Shown here: positions 24,855 through 33,461 of the stretch, in pieces
How positions within the stretch are numbered: position 1 is the first letter of the stretch
Layout: every line of letters starts with the position of its first letter
Notes under the pieces: model-generated
What the model was told of the DNA's origin: nothing
What the model saw: the letters and a program-made list of their open reading frames with translations, nothing else
Database searches by the model: none
NCBI GenBank assembly: GCA_045132495.1
Contig: JBGUSK010000051.1
Location: forward strand, 124,001 to 188,000
Direction: 5' to 3'
DNA: 64,000 bases
Source of the DNA: UBA11524 sp045132495
GTDB lineage: Bacteria > Bacillota > Clostridia > Christensenellales > Aristaeellaceae
Position numbers and translations under genes: made by a program

Positions 24855-26492
24855 TTACTTGGTGGAGGACTCGTAGTACTCCTTGGCTTCCTGGAACATC
24901 TTGTCCAGACCGGACTTGTTCATCTCCTTGATGTAGGCGTCCCAATCCTTGTCGATGTCCTTGTCGCCGGTGATGAAGTTGACCATCCAGTTGTCCTTCA
25001 GCTTGGTCAGGTTGGACTGGTACTCAGCCATCATGGGCAGAGAGAACTGCAGCAGGGTGCTGTGGCCGCCCTTGTCGTAGCCCAGGCTGTAGGCGAAGTT
25101 CGCCAGTGCGCCGACCTGGGGTTCGGGCAGGGTGGGACCCCACTCCTCACGGCCCCACTCGTTCACAGCGGCGTCGGAGGGATAGTCTTCCCAGTACTTC
25201 TCGGTGGCAGCGAACAGCTTGCCCTCGAAGTCAGAAACGTAGTAGTACTCGTCGCCGTAGACTTCGTCCCACCAGCCCTTGATGACTTCGGGCTCGTTCA
25301 CGGTGGACTTCTGAGCCATGTAGTTCATGATCTCCAGCACGCGGATGAACTTGTCTTCGTTCTCAACCAGAGCGGGAGAGAAGGCGTAGATCTGGGACAG
25401 CAGGGTCCAGGACTTCAGGTCGGCATCGCCGTAGGGGCCCACGACGGGATCGCCGTAGATCAGATCCTGCTCGGGGTTGGAAGCGGCAAACTCCTTGCCG
25501 ACAGCGCCGGGCTCACAGGGAACCTGCTCGCCAGCTTCGTTGGTCTCCAGGTAGTCGCCAGCCATGACCCAGTGGTAGTAGTTACCGCGGACGGTCATGC
25601 CGATGCGCTGGTTGACCATGGAGTGGGAAATGGCCCAGTAACCGCCGGTGTTCTCGCCGGTGATGAACTCGGGATCGATCAGGCCTTCCTCGTACCAGGC
25701 GTGCAGAACCTTCAGAGCTTCCTTGTAGCGCTCGGAGGTAGCGTCGTACTGGAACTTGCCGTCGATGACCGAGAATGCGGAGTGATCGGTGCGGCCGTCG
25801 GGCGCGCCGGGGTTGATGCCGTAGGCGCCAAAGACCTGACGCATACCGTCGGAAGAGATACCGTAGGTGTCCTTCGCGCCGTCCTTGTCGGGATCTTCGT
25901 TGGCGAACTTGACCAGCAGGTCATGCAGCTGATCCAGGGTCTTGGGGGTCTCGGTCACGCCGACGTTCTCCATCCAGGTCTTGTTGTAGACGCAGGGCAG
26001 GTGGAACAGGTTGCCGGCAGCGATCGCGGGCAGGCCGTACTGCTCGCCGTCCACGGAACCGTAGGACAGGAACTTGCCGCCCTCGAAGTTCATCATGGCG
26101 TTGTAGTAGATGGGGAAGTGCTCCTTGACCAGCTCCATGTCAAAGGCGCCGATGGACTCCTGATCAACGTAGGTGTTGAACACGGAGGGGTCCTTCAGAC
26201 GCATGACGTCGGGGTACTCAGGATCTTCGGGATCCAGGGTCAGGTAGGAAGCGTTCAGCACTTCCATGAAGTTGCCGTCTTCGATGGGCAGGACGTTGAT
26301 GTCAACGTTGAACTTTTCTTCCAGCAGCTTGTGGATGTGGGCGTCCTCTGCGGAAGGGGCGACGAAGTACTGGGTCCAGTTGATGGTGAACTTCTCTTCC
26401 TTGCTCCAGTCGGTCTCGGTTTCCGCAATGGCAGCGGGCACCAGGGCCAGGATCATGGAGAGAGCCAGTACCAGGGACAGGATCTTCTTCAT
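24855..26492 (-). CDS. sugar ABC transporter substrate-binding protein (LplA type)
   Basis: 545 residues, typical of the large family 1 binding proteins that serve YtcP/LplBC permeases. Signal peptide MKKILSLVLALSMILALVPAAIA with an AxA cleavage site and no lipobox cysteine, so it may be kept at the surface some other way. AAGGAGG before the ATG. It is the last gene of the operon and has its own upstream hairpin region. The ligand is likely an oligosaccharide; adjacency to the inositol operon makes inositol or an inositol derivative another possibility, but nothing in sequence decides it. Confidence 0.88.
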   Translation of the reverse strand: MKKILSLVLALSMILALVPAAIAETETDWSKEEKFTINWTQYFVAPSAEDAHIHKLLEEKFNVDINVLPIEDGNFMEVLNASYLTLDPEDPEYPDVMRLKDPSVFNTYVDQESIGAFDMELVKEHFPIYYNAMMNFEGGKFLSYGSVDGEQYGLPAIAAGNLFHLPCVYNKTWMENVGVTETPKTLDQLHDLLVKFANEDPDKDGAKDTYGISSDGMRQVFGAYGINPGAPDGRTDHSAFSVIDGKFQYDATSERYKEALKVLHAWYEEGLIDPEFITGENTGGYWAISHSMVNQRIGMTVRGNYYHWVMAGDYLETNEAGEQVPCEPGAVGKEFAASNPEQDLIYGDPVVGPYGDADLKSWTLLSQIYAFSPALVENEDKFIRVLEIMNYMAQKSTVNEPEVIKGWWDEVYGDEYYYVSDFEGKLFAATEKYWEDYPSDAAVNEWGREEWGPTLPEPQVGALANFAYSLGYDKGGHSTLLQFSLPMMAEYQSNLTKLKDNWMVNFITGDKDIDKDWDAYIKEMNKSGLDKMFQEAKEYYESSTK

Positions 26493-26587
26493 TGGGTTTT
26501 CCTCCTTATATTTTTCTCAAGCGCACCCGGCGCTTTTGAACGGGGGGTAGGGGGGAGTAACTTGCCGTCGGCAGACTCAATTCGTAT

Positions 26588-26624
26588 CCGCCGGGGAGTC
26601 TTCGACTCGTTTATCTTCCGGCGG
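26588..26624 (-). other. intercistronic hairpin before the binding-protein gene
   Basis: CCGCCGG/CCGGCGG arms with an inner GAGTC/GACTC stem and GAA loop, no T-tract. Such structures between permease and binding-protein genes often protect the downstream message and let it accumulate. Confidence 0.45.
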
Positions 26625-26632
26625 GGCGGGCG

Positions 26633-27556
26633 TTAGCCCTTCAGAGAGCCGACCATGACGCCCTTGACGAAGTACTTCTGAATGAAGGGGTACACCATCA
26701 GGATCGGGATGGTGGTCACCATGGTGACGGCAGCCTTGATGGTCTCGGAGGTCTGCTTGACGCCGACTTCCTCGCCGTACATGGAGACGACCTGGTTGGA
26801 GCCTTCCAGAACGATGCGGCGCAGGGTCACCTGCAGCACCTGCTTCTCGGGCTTGCTGATGTAGATCATGGAGTCGAACCAGGCGTTCCAGTGGCCGACA
26901 GCGGTCCACAGGGCGACGGTGGCCAGGATGGGCAGGGACAGGGGGAAGATGATCTTGTAAAGGATCTGGATATCATTCGCGCCGTCCAGGTGGGCGGATT
27001 CTTCCAGGGAGTCCGGCAGGGACATCAGGAAGTTGCGCATGATGGTGATGTTGTAGGCGGAGATCGCGCCGGGCAGGATCAGGGACCAGATGGAGTTGCG
27101 TAGGCCCAGGTCGCGGATCAGCAGGTAATCAGGCACCATGCCGCCGGAGAAGAACATGGTGATGATCAGGATGGTGGTCCAGAACTTACGGTTGGGCAGG
27201 TAGCGCTTGGACAGCGCGTAAGCGTAATGGTAGCCGAACAGCAGGGCGACCGCGGTGCCCACGACCGTACGGATGATGGACCAGAGGAAGCCGTACCACA
27301 CATAGATGGAGGACAGCACGTTCTCGTAGGATTCCAGGGAGAAGTGGCTGGGCAGGAAGACGATGCTGGTCATGGAGGCCTTTTCGGCGTCCGCGATGGA
27401 GACGGCGAACAGATACCAGAAGGGATAGACGAAGGTGAAAGCCAGCAGACCCATGAAGATGATATTGGCCCAGTCAAAGATGTGCTCGCCGATGCTCTTC
27501 TTGATCTTACGCTGATGCATCTGATGGAGCTCCTTGGTCTTAGCGATGGTAGACAT
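26633..27556 (-). CDS. carbohydrate ABC transporter permease (LplC/YtcP type)
   Basis: 307 residues, six membrane helices, with the EAA loop EESAHLDGANDIQILYKIIFP that contacts the ATPase. It ends with YPFIQKYFVKGVMVGSLKG, the hallmark of the LplC/MalG-like subfamily. The partner is the upstream permease, 20 nt away. AAGGAGGAG precedes the start. No ATPase is encoded nearby; such importers usually share an MsmK-type ATPase encoded elsewhere. Confidence 0.93.
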   Translation of the reverse strand: MSTIAKTKELHQMHQRKIKKSIGEHIFDWANIIFMGLLAFTFVYPFWYLFAVSIADAEKASMTSIVFLPSHFSLESYENVLSSIYVWYGFLWSIIRTVVGTAVALLFGYHYAYALSKRYLPNRKFWTTILIITMFFSGGMVPDYLLIRDLGLRNSIWSLILPGAISAYNITIMRNFLMSLPDSLEESAHLDGANDIQILYKIIFPLSLPILATVALWTAVGHWNAWFDSMIYISKPEKQVLQVTLRRIVLEGSNQVVSMYGEEVGVKQTSETIKAAVTMVTTIPILMVYPFIQKYFVKGVMVGSLKG

Positions 27557-27575
27557 GATCGAAACTCCTCCTTTC

Positions 27576-28529
27576 TTACCAGATGCCGTAATCGTTCACC
27601 TTGGTAGAGACCCAGTTGGTCAGCAGCACCAGGGCGAGGGAGATGACGTTCAGGAACAGCGACACGGCGGTGGACTCGGCGTAGCGCATGTTCTTCAGAC
27701 CCAGTTCATACGTGTACACGCCCAGGACGTTTGCGACCTCGTACATCGCGGAGTTGGACATGTTGTAGATCTGGTCGAAGTTATCCGCCAGGATGGAGCC
27801 GGCACGCAGGATCAGCATGATGGTGATCGTGGGCAGGATGGAGGGCAGGGTGATGTACCACACGCGCTGGAAGCGGTTGGCGCCGTCGATCAGCGCGGCC
27901 TCGTACATCTCCTGGTCAACGCCGGACAGGGCGGCCAGATACACGATGGAGCCCCAGCCAACGCCCTTCCATGCGCCGGTTGCAACCAGAACCCAGCGGA
28001 ATGTACTGACTTCACCCATGAAATAGTAGGGCTCGGCGCCGACGAGGCGGAACAGGCCGGCTACAGGACCGGTGGAGGGGGACAGCAGCTGGATGAACAG
28101 ACCGGACAGGGTGATCCAGCTGACGAAGTGAGGCAGGTAGGAGATGGTCTGCAGAACCTTCTTGTAGCGCTCGTTGTGGATCTCGTTCAGCAGCAGCGCC
28201 AGCAGGATGGGCAGCGGGAAGCCCACGATCAGGTTCATGATGCCCAGAACGGCGGTGTTCTTGAAGGCCGTCCAGAACACGGGCATGGAGAAAACCTTTT
28301 CAAACACATCAAAGCCAACCCAGGGGCTGCCCATGATACCCTTGCGGAGCTTGAAGTCCTTGAAGGCGATCGTGACGCCGTACATGGGGACGTACTTGAA
28401 GATAATCAGCATCACCACGCTGGGGATCAGCAGCATCATCAGGTAGCGGTACTTCCAGTACTGCTTGGCCAGACGCCTTGTGCGCTGAGCAAGCGTCGGC
28501 TTGGGAGCTTTTGCAGGAATGGCAGTCAT
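27576..28529 (-). CDS. carbohydrate ABC transporter permease (LplB type)
   Basis: 317 residues with about six helices. YLMMLLIPSVVMLIIFKYVPMYG and the periplasmic-side KGIMGSPWVGF stretch are standard LplB features, and the EAA loop is YEAALIDGANRFQRVWYITLP. First gene of the importer operon; AAGGAGG before the ATG. A TTGACA lies at 28689-28694 on the minus strand but I see no convincing -10 at the right distance. Confidence 0.93.
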   Translation of the reverse strand: MTAIPAKAPKPTLAQRTRRLAKQYWKYRYLMMLLIPSVVMLIIFKYVPMYGVTIAFKDFKLRKGIMGSPWVGFDVFEKVFSMPVFWTAFKNTAVLGIMNLIVGFPLPILLALLLNEIHNERYKKVLQTISYLPHFVSWITLSGLFIQLLSPSTGPVAGLFRLVGAEPYYFMGEVSTFRWVLVATGAWKGVGWGSIVYLAALSGVDQEMYEAALIDGANRFQRVWYITLPSILPTITIMLILRAGSILADNFDQIYNMSNSAMYEVANVLGVYTYELGLKNMRYAESTAVSLFLNVISLALVLLTNWVSTKVNDYGIW

Positions 28530-28997
28530 CGCAGGATTCCTCCTTTGTTATGTTACGGCGGCAGCCTTCCGGAGAGGAGTGCCTGCTGCCAGTGGAAACG
28601 GGTGCTGCAGGAACCGAATGGGGACGCAAAAACTGCCGCACCTCCGCGGCGGGTTCACGTACAACTTAGCTATTAATTATGAGGTATTTGTCAAGCGAAA
28701 AATGAGTAAATTGTTCAAAAGTTAGCCGTTTTTTCTATTTTTGTGGATGGAAATCGCATCTGGGAAAATTGGAACCAATTTTTGCCAGAGTGTTCAAAAT
28801 GGGCGATATGGGGGAAGTTGCCAACGCAAAATGGGTTGGATTGTGCAAAAGCTTCACAAAATCGGAGCATCCCGACCGTTCGAAAACGTTTTTTCTGTTT
28901 TGCCTCTATTGACATGAAAGTGCTTTACATGATAATATTATCAAAAGTTGCTCATAAATTGATCGCGAACGATCCTGCGCAAAGGAGATGCATCCGC
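28530..28997. other. divergent regulatory region between lplB-type gene and MFS gene
   Basis: 468 nt without a gene, AT-rich compared with its flanks. It holds the MFS promoter (28909-28938), a perfect 10-bp palindrome AAAACGTTTT (28883-28892) 16 nt upstream of its -35, a palindrome GATAATATTATC over the -10, and a lone TTGACA on the minus strand for the importer. CG-centred palindromes like the first are typical of LacI-family operators. Confidence 0.5.
28909..28938 (+). promoter_or_regulatory. promoter of the MFS operon
   Basis: TTGACA (28909-28914), 18-nt spacer, TAATAT (28933-28938). The -10 lies within the palindrome GATAATATTATC, a possible operator. Confidence 0.65.
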
Positions 28998-30191
28998 ATG
29001 CCTGCCAAGGAGAGAAAAACCTTCCCGCCGTACCTGGCTTTCCTGCTGTTCAACGCCGCCTTCTTTATGATGGATACCACGAACAGCTACTTTCAGATCC
29101 ACCTGAACAGCATCGGCTTCACGAAGACGATGATCGGCACCATCACCGGCACGGCAAGCCTGGTAGCGCTGGTGTTCCAGCCGGTCTTCGGCGTGCTGAC
29201 GGACAGCGCGAAATCCAAGAACCGCGTGCTGCAGGGCATGGTGCTCATGAGCGCGCTGCTCTATCCGCTGATCCTGCTGAACAAAAACTTCATCTATATA
29301 TTGCTGATCTACACCGGCTACGCGATCTTCCGCAACTTCCAGCATCCGCTGAATACCACGCTGTCGGTGGAATACTCCGAGCAGTCGGGCAAGCCCTACG
29401 GCCCCATCCGCATGATGGGCGCGGTGGGCTACGCGCTGATGATGAGCCTGGTGGGCGTTGTTTCCGCTCAGGAAAAAGGAGTGGAGAAAACATTCATCTT
29501 ATATAGCGCCATCTGCCTGTTCAACATCCTGCTGATCTTCCTCCTGCCTCGGATGAAGGGCCACAACCGCAAGAGCGAGGGCAAGAAGGTTTCTCCGATG
29601 GTGCTGTTCAAGTCCAAGCCCATCCTGATGCTGATCCTGTTCCAGATTCTCATCAATGTCTTCACCAACCTGTGCCGGAGTTACTTCGGCCTCTATTTCA
29701 CCGATGACATGGGCGGCTCCAATCAGCTGTATGGCACGATGCTGTCCGTCGCTGCGGCGATCGAGATCCCCTTCCTGTTCATGGCGGACAAATTCCTGCG
29801 CAAGCTCGGCCCCCGGCTGATGCTCTTCATCCTCGGCGCGATCACCGCTGTCCGCTGGATCGTCTGCTTCTTCGCCACCGGCACGACGACGCTCTTCGTC
29901 GTCTACTGCGGCAACTTCATCAACATCCTGGAGACGGTGACCTTCGCGCTCCTGCTGAGCAGGATGGTCGCGCCGCAGCTCAAGACCTCCGTGCAGACTC
30001 TCTCCGCCACCATCCAGAACGTGGCCAGCATCCTCATTTCGTCCTACCTGGGCGGCATGCTGGCGGACTGGATCGGCATCCGGCCGCTGTTCCTGCTTTC
30101 AGGCGTGATGGTCGCGGTGGTGACGGTGATCTTCTGCGGCTTCGTGTTCAAGTTCGACCAGAACGACCCTGCCCTTGGGGCGAATGAATAA
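28998..30191 (+). CDS. MFS transporter, sugar-permease-like
   Basis: 397 residues from ATG 28998 (AAAGGAG 11 nt upstream; the out-of-frame ATG at 28988 is not used). About twelve membrane helices, with the MFS A-motif-like loop GVLTDSAKSKNR between TM2 and TM3. The N-terminal MMDTTNSYFQIHLNSIGFT and overall length resemble oligosaccharide:H+ symporters of the LacY/nucleoside branch. The downstream protein of unknown function follows after 13 nt and shares the promoter, suggesting import of its substrate or product. Confidence 0.85.
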   Translation: MPAKERKTFPPYLAFLLFNAAFFMMDTTNSYFQIHLNSIGFTKTMIGTITGTASLVALVFQPVFGVLTDSAKSKNRVLQGMVLMSALLYPLILLNKNFIYILLIYTGYAIFRNFQHPLNTTLSVEYSEQSGKPYGPIRMMGAVGYALMMSLVGVVSAQEKGVEKTFILYSAICLFNILLIFLLPRMKGHNRKSEGKKVSPMVLFKSKPILMLILFQILINVFTNLCRSYFGLYFTDDMGGSNQLYGTMLSVAAAIEIPFLFMADKFLRKLGPRLMLFILGAITAVRWIVCFFATGTTTLFVVYCGNFINILETVTFALLLSRMVAPQLKTSVQTLSATIQNVASILISSYLGGMLADWIGIRPLFLLSGVMVAVVTVIFCGFVFKFDQNDPALGANE

Positions 30192-30204
30192 GGAGGATAT
30201 GCAT

Positions 30205-31893
30205 ATGCCCAGCACCTTCTACAACGGCTTGAGCAAGGAAGGTCAGATCCTTGTGAACGAGGCCATGGACATGATCCGTCCGGGGTATGACCCGCAGGCT
30301 CACCTGATGGGCCGCATGGTGGACGGCAAGCCTGATTATTCCGCTCGCGGCACGATGTACTACGCCCTGGGCCTGATGCTGCTGGAGGAGCCCGGCTGTG
30401 TGGAAGAGGTGGAGGCCATCATCAAGGCCGTCGCTGCCACCCAGTACGACACCCCCAAGGAGATCTTCCACGGCTGCTTTGACAAGCAGACCCGTCCCGC
30501 CTGCCCGGAAGGCGTGCTGGACTACGAGCGCCTGGGCTTGTATGGCCGCTACTACATGGACGTGTTCTATGAGCGCATGGTGGACGCTTTCCGCCTGCGC
30601 CTCCAGGATGATCCTGCTTTGGCGGAGCATGCCGCAGCCATCGAGCAGCACCTGAACCTCTCCACCGTGGAGACCCAGCCCATCGTCTGGACGAATTACG
30701 AGCCCAACAGCCGCGAATTTGTGCTGATGTGCTATGCGATGCTCCTGGAGCACTACGCCGACAAGCTGAGCGAAGAGTGCATCCGCATCATCGAGCATTC
30801 CAGCCGCATCGGCATGGAAGGGGCCATCGTCCGCAGCAAGACCCGCTTCAGCCCGCTGAACACCAACATCCAGTGCATGCATGTGTTCCTGCTGGATTAC
30901 TTCGGCGTGCGCTTTGATGTGAAGGAGTGGCGCGACTACGCCGTTGAATACGCCGAAATGATGGTGGAGAAGTACCTGCAGTACCACGGTGCGGCGGAGT
31001 ACAATTCTCCCACCTACTGCGGCGTTGACCTGGCTACCCTGGGCTTCTGGGGACGATATGGTTCCAATGAGCGCCTGCGTGAGCTGGGCGAGATTCTGGA
31101 AAGCGGCATCTGGCAGGACATGATGATCTTCTACAACCCCGCCATGATGAACTTCTGCGGCCCCTACTCCCGCGCGTATGAGCTGGAGATGGGCGTGCAT
31201 ACCAACTTCCACGCCATGCTGTACTGGGCGCTGGGCGAGGAGAAGTTCCCCCTGCGTCCTGTGACGGCGGAAACCAACAGCAACACGCTGATGGTCTTTG
31301 GCGCGATCAACCTGCCGCCGGAGGTTGAAAAGGACCTGACTGAGCCCAAGGAGGACGTCATCATCCGCCGCCAGTTCCGCGAGCTGTCCGAGCGCGAGGA
31401 TCCGGAAAACAACGACGCTCTGTGCACCGCTACCGCCTGGATCAGCCCTGATCTGATGACCGGCGCGCTCTCCGGCAGCGAGAACCCCAGCTATCAGTTG
31501 CACCCGCTGGTGGCTTTCTGGCGGGGTGAAAAGGGTCTGGGCACCATCAAGGTGCTGCGCTCTGCTCCCGACGGCGACATGCAGCACATGCATACCGTGC
31601 TCTTTGACGGCGTGTGCGACCGCGAACACCTGACCCTGGATGTGGACTTCCGCGTCAACCGCGACGTGAAGCTGTACTTCGAGATCGAATACCCCGGCGT
31701 ATGTGCGTCCGCCGAGATTTCTGCGGACAAGTGGCTGTTGCCTGGCCTGACCGTTGCCCTGGACGCCAGGGCCCCGGAATTCTTCCTGGAGAAGAGCGCG
31801 GATGGCAACATCCTCAAGGTGTGCTACATGTCCCGGACCCGCGTCAAGGAAACCAAGCAGATGCACTTTGATATGGTGCTGAAGCTGGGATAA
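30205..31893 (+). CDS. unassigned 562-residue protein, probably an alpha-toroid enzyme
   Basis: 562 residues, no signal peptide. Start at 30205: AAGGAGG is 8 nt upstream, while the ATG at 30199 would be only 2 nt from it. I do not recognise the family. The first 400 residues are helical with spaced Trp/Tyr and Gly-Asp turns (SARGTMYYALGLMLL, LGLYGRYYMDVF, EYNSPTYCGVDLATLGFWGRY), as in (alpha/alpha)6 glycosidases and lyases; the last 120 are beta-rich. Co-transcribed with a sugar-type MFS transporter and upstream of a GH105 gene, so a cytoplasmic glycan-degrading role is plausible but unproven. Confidence 0.6.
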   Translation: MPSTFYNGLSKEGQILVNEAMDMIRPGYDPQAHLMGRMVDGKPDYSARGTMYYALGLMLLEEPGCVEEVEAIIKAVAATQYDTPKEIFHGCFDKQTRPACPEGVLDYERLGLYGRYYMDVFYERMVDAFRLRLQDDPALAEHAAAIEQHLNLSTVETQPIVWTNYEPNSREFVLMCYAMLLEHYADKLSEECIRIIEHSSRIGMEGAIVRSKTRFSPLNTNIQCMHVFLLDYFGVRFDVKEWRDYAVEYAEMMVEKYLQYHGAAEYNSPTYCGVDLATLGFWGRYGSNERLRELGEILESGIWQDMMIFYNPAMMNFCGPYSRAYELEMGVHTNFHAMLYWALGEEKFPLRPVTAETNSNTLMVFGAINLPPEVEKDLTEPKEDVIIRRQFRELSEREDPENNDALCTATAWISPDLMTGALSGSENPSYQLHPLVAFWRGEKGLGTIKVLRSAPDGDMQHMHTVLFDGVCDREHLTLDVDFRVNRDVKLYFEIEYPGVCASAEISADKWLLPGLTVALDARAPEFFLEKSADGNILKVCYMSRTRVKETKQMHFDMVLKLG

Positions 31894-32278
31894 GCAGGAA
31901 CTGACGCGTGAACCCCTCAGTCGCCTGACGGCGACAGCTCCCCTACGCAGGGGAGCCTTGACGAGTGCCCCTTGTCCAATGACTATCCCGTACCCCTCTG
32001 CAGGAGGGGGCCGCCTCTCACTACAATGCATGTGAAGTCAACTGTGCGCGACGCGAGGACTCTGTGAACTTATTCACAGGTCCGAGCCAAAGCTCACGCA
32101 GCAAAGCTGCACCTGCGCGCAACTCCATAGCCCGGCCGATGAGCGGCCGGACGCTCAACACCACCAATGCGCAGCCTACACGCGCGCACACCTCCCAAAG
32201 GCCAATCCGGCTCCACCGCGAGAAGGGTGTCGAGAGGGTCGAAGACCCTTCGCGGGGTGGAGGGGCAGCGCCCCTCCC
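31894..32278. other. gene-less stretch rich in palindromic repeats
   Basis: No gene supported. It contains a short family B copy (31912-31962: CTCAGTCGCC... with AGCTCCCC/GGGGAGCC), a CCCCTCTGCAGGAGGGG hairpin near 31995, a hairpin GGACTCTGTGAA/TTCACAGGTCC around 32058-32082, CGGCCGATGAGCGGCCG near 32135, and a family A copy (32222-32280). Confidence 0.6.
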
Positions 32279-32280
32279 TT
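32222..32280 (+). repeat. palindrome-rich intergenic repeat (family A), second copy
   Basis: GGGTGTCGAGAGGG, hairpin GGGTCGAAGACCC, CTTCGCGGGGTG, then GAGGGGCAGCGCCCCTC. The loop pairs of the first hairpin differ from the 20970-21060 copy but pairing is kept, which indicates the structure is what is conserved. Confidence 0.7.
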
Positions 32281-32307
32281 GTCTTTCCTCGACAAATCTG
32301 CTATACT
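32279..32307 (+). promoter_or_regulatory. promoter of the GH105 gene
   Basis: TTGTCT (32279-32284), 17-nt spacer, TATACT (32302-32307), immediately after the family A repeat. Confidence 0.6.
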
Positions 32308-32342
32308 GACATCATCCACCACCATATACGGAGGAATGAAAC

Positions 32343-33392
32343 ATGAATTACAATGAGATCGCCAAGCTGGTCATGAGCTGTCTGTATGCCACCCGTCAGG
32401 GCGGCGCTGGCAACCCCGAGGATCACATGAATCTCTCCACCTGGGAGTGGCCTCAGGGCGTCGCCATGTACGCGATGATGAAGGTGTACCTGAAGACCCG
32501 CAGCCAGAGCGATCTGGAGGATATCAAGGCCTGGTATGCCCAGCACATCGAGCGCGGACTGCCGGTGCGCAATATCAACACCACCGCGCCCATGCTGACC
32601 ATGACCATGCTCTATGAGGAAACCGGCGACGAAATGTACCGTCCTCTGATCGAGGACTGGGCCAACTGGGTCATGACCGGTCTGCCCCGCACGGAGGAAG
32701 GCGGCTTCCAGCACATCACCACCCATGACGTGAACGAAGGCCAGATTTGGGACGACACCCTGTTCATGACCGTGCTGTTCCTGTACCGCGCGGGCATGGC
32801 GCTGAACCGCAAGGAGTGGCGCGAGGAGGCCAAGTACCAGTTCCTGCTGCACATCAAGTATCTCCACAGCCAGAAGACTGGTCTGTGGTTCCACGGTTTC
32901 AGCTTCCTGGGCCGCCACCACTTCGGCGAGGCCTTCTGGGCCCGCGGAAATTCCTGGTTCACCTGCGGCGCGGTGGACTTCGTGGAGTGGATCCAGCAGG
33001 ATGAGGATACGAATGACTGTGTCACCCGCTTCATCCTGGCTGCCTGGAAGGAGCAGTGCCTGAAGCTGGTCGAGCTCCAGGACAAGGAGACCGGTCTGTG
33101 GCACACCCTGCTGGACTATGACGACAGCTACCTCGAAACTTCTGCCAGCGCGGCCATTGCCTACGGCCTGCTCAAGGGTGTGCGCCTGGGCCTGCTGCCC
33201 GGCTGCGAGGAGGCCGCCCAGAAGGCGCTCGCCGGCGTTATCGCCCAGGTGGGTGAGGACGGCATCGTCGGCGGCGTGTCCTACGGAACTCCTATGGGCA
33301 TGACCAAGGACTTCTACCGCACCATTCCCCTGGAGGCGACCGCCTACGGCCAGGGCCTGACCTTCCTGATGCTCACTGAGGTCATGGAATAA
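32343..33392 (+). CDS. GH105 unsaturated glucuronyl/galacturonyl hydrolase
   Basis: 349 residues, the length of YteR/RhiN-type enzymes, which remove delta-4,5-unsaturated uronic acid from lyase products in the cytosol. Family motifs: IWDDTLFMTVLFL with the catalytic-site Asp pair 137/138, HFGEAFWARGNSWFTCG, YLETSASAAIAYGLLKGVRLG and EATAYGQGLTFL. No signal peptide. GGAGG before the ATG. It indicates use of pectin (rhamnogalacturonan) or another uronic polysaccharide after lyase action outside the window. Confidence 0.9.
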   Translation: MNYNEIAKLVMSCLYATRQGGAGNPEDHMNLSTWEWPQGVAMYAMMKVYLKTRSQSDLEDIKAWYAQHIERGLPVRNINTTAPMLTMTMLYEETGDEMYRPLIEDWANWVMTGLPRTEEGGFQHITTHDVNEGQIWDDTLFMTVLFLYRAGMALNRKEWREEAKYQFLLHIKYLHSQKTGLWFHGFSFLGRHHFGEAFWARGNSWFTCGAVDFVEWIQQDEDTNDCVTRFILAAWKEQCLKLVELQDKETGLWHTLLDYDDSYLETSASAAIAYGLLKGVRLGLLPGCEEAAQKALAGVIAQVGEDGIVGGVSYGTPMGMTKDFYRTIPLEATAYGQGLTFLMLTEVME

Positions 33393-33416
33393 TTCGGAAT
33401 TTGGTTGTGAGACAAA
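33388..33416. repeat. family C repeat, left end only
   Basis: AATTCGGAATTTGGTTGTGAGAC matches the left part of the copy at 22614-22754. The GH105 stop codon lies within it. Confidence 0.5.
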
Positions 33417-33420
33417 ATGA

Positions 33421-33451
33421 GGCTGCATCCCGTGATGGGGTGCAGCCTTTT
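33421..33451. terminator. bidirectional terminator between GH105 and GH51
   Basis: GGCTGCATCCC pairs with GGGTGCAGCC, then TTTTGG on the plus strand and TCATTTTG on the minus strand, serving both convergent operons. Confidence 0.8.
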
Positions 33452-33461
33452 GGTGTGGGGG

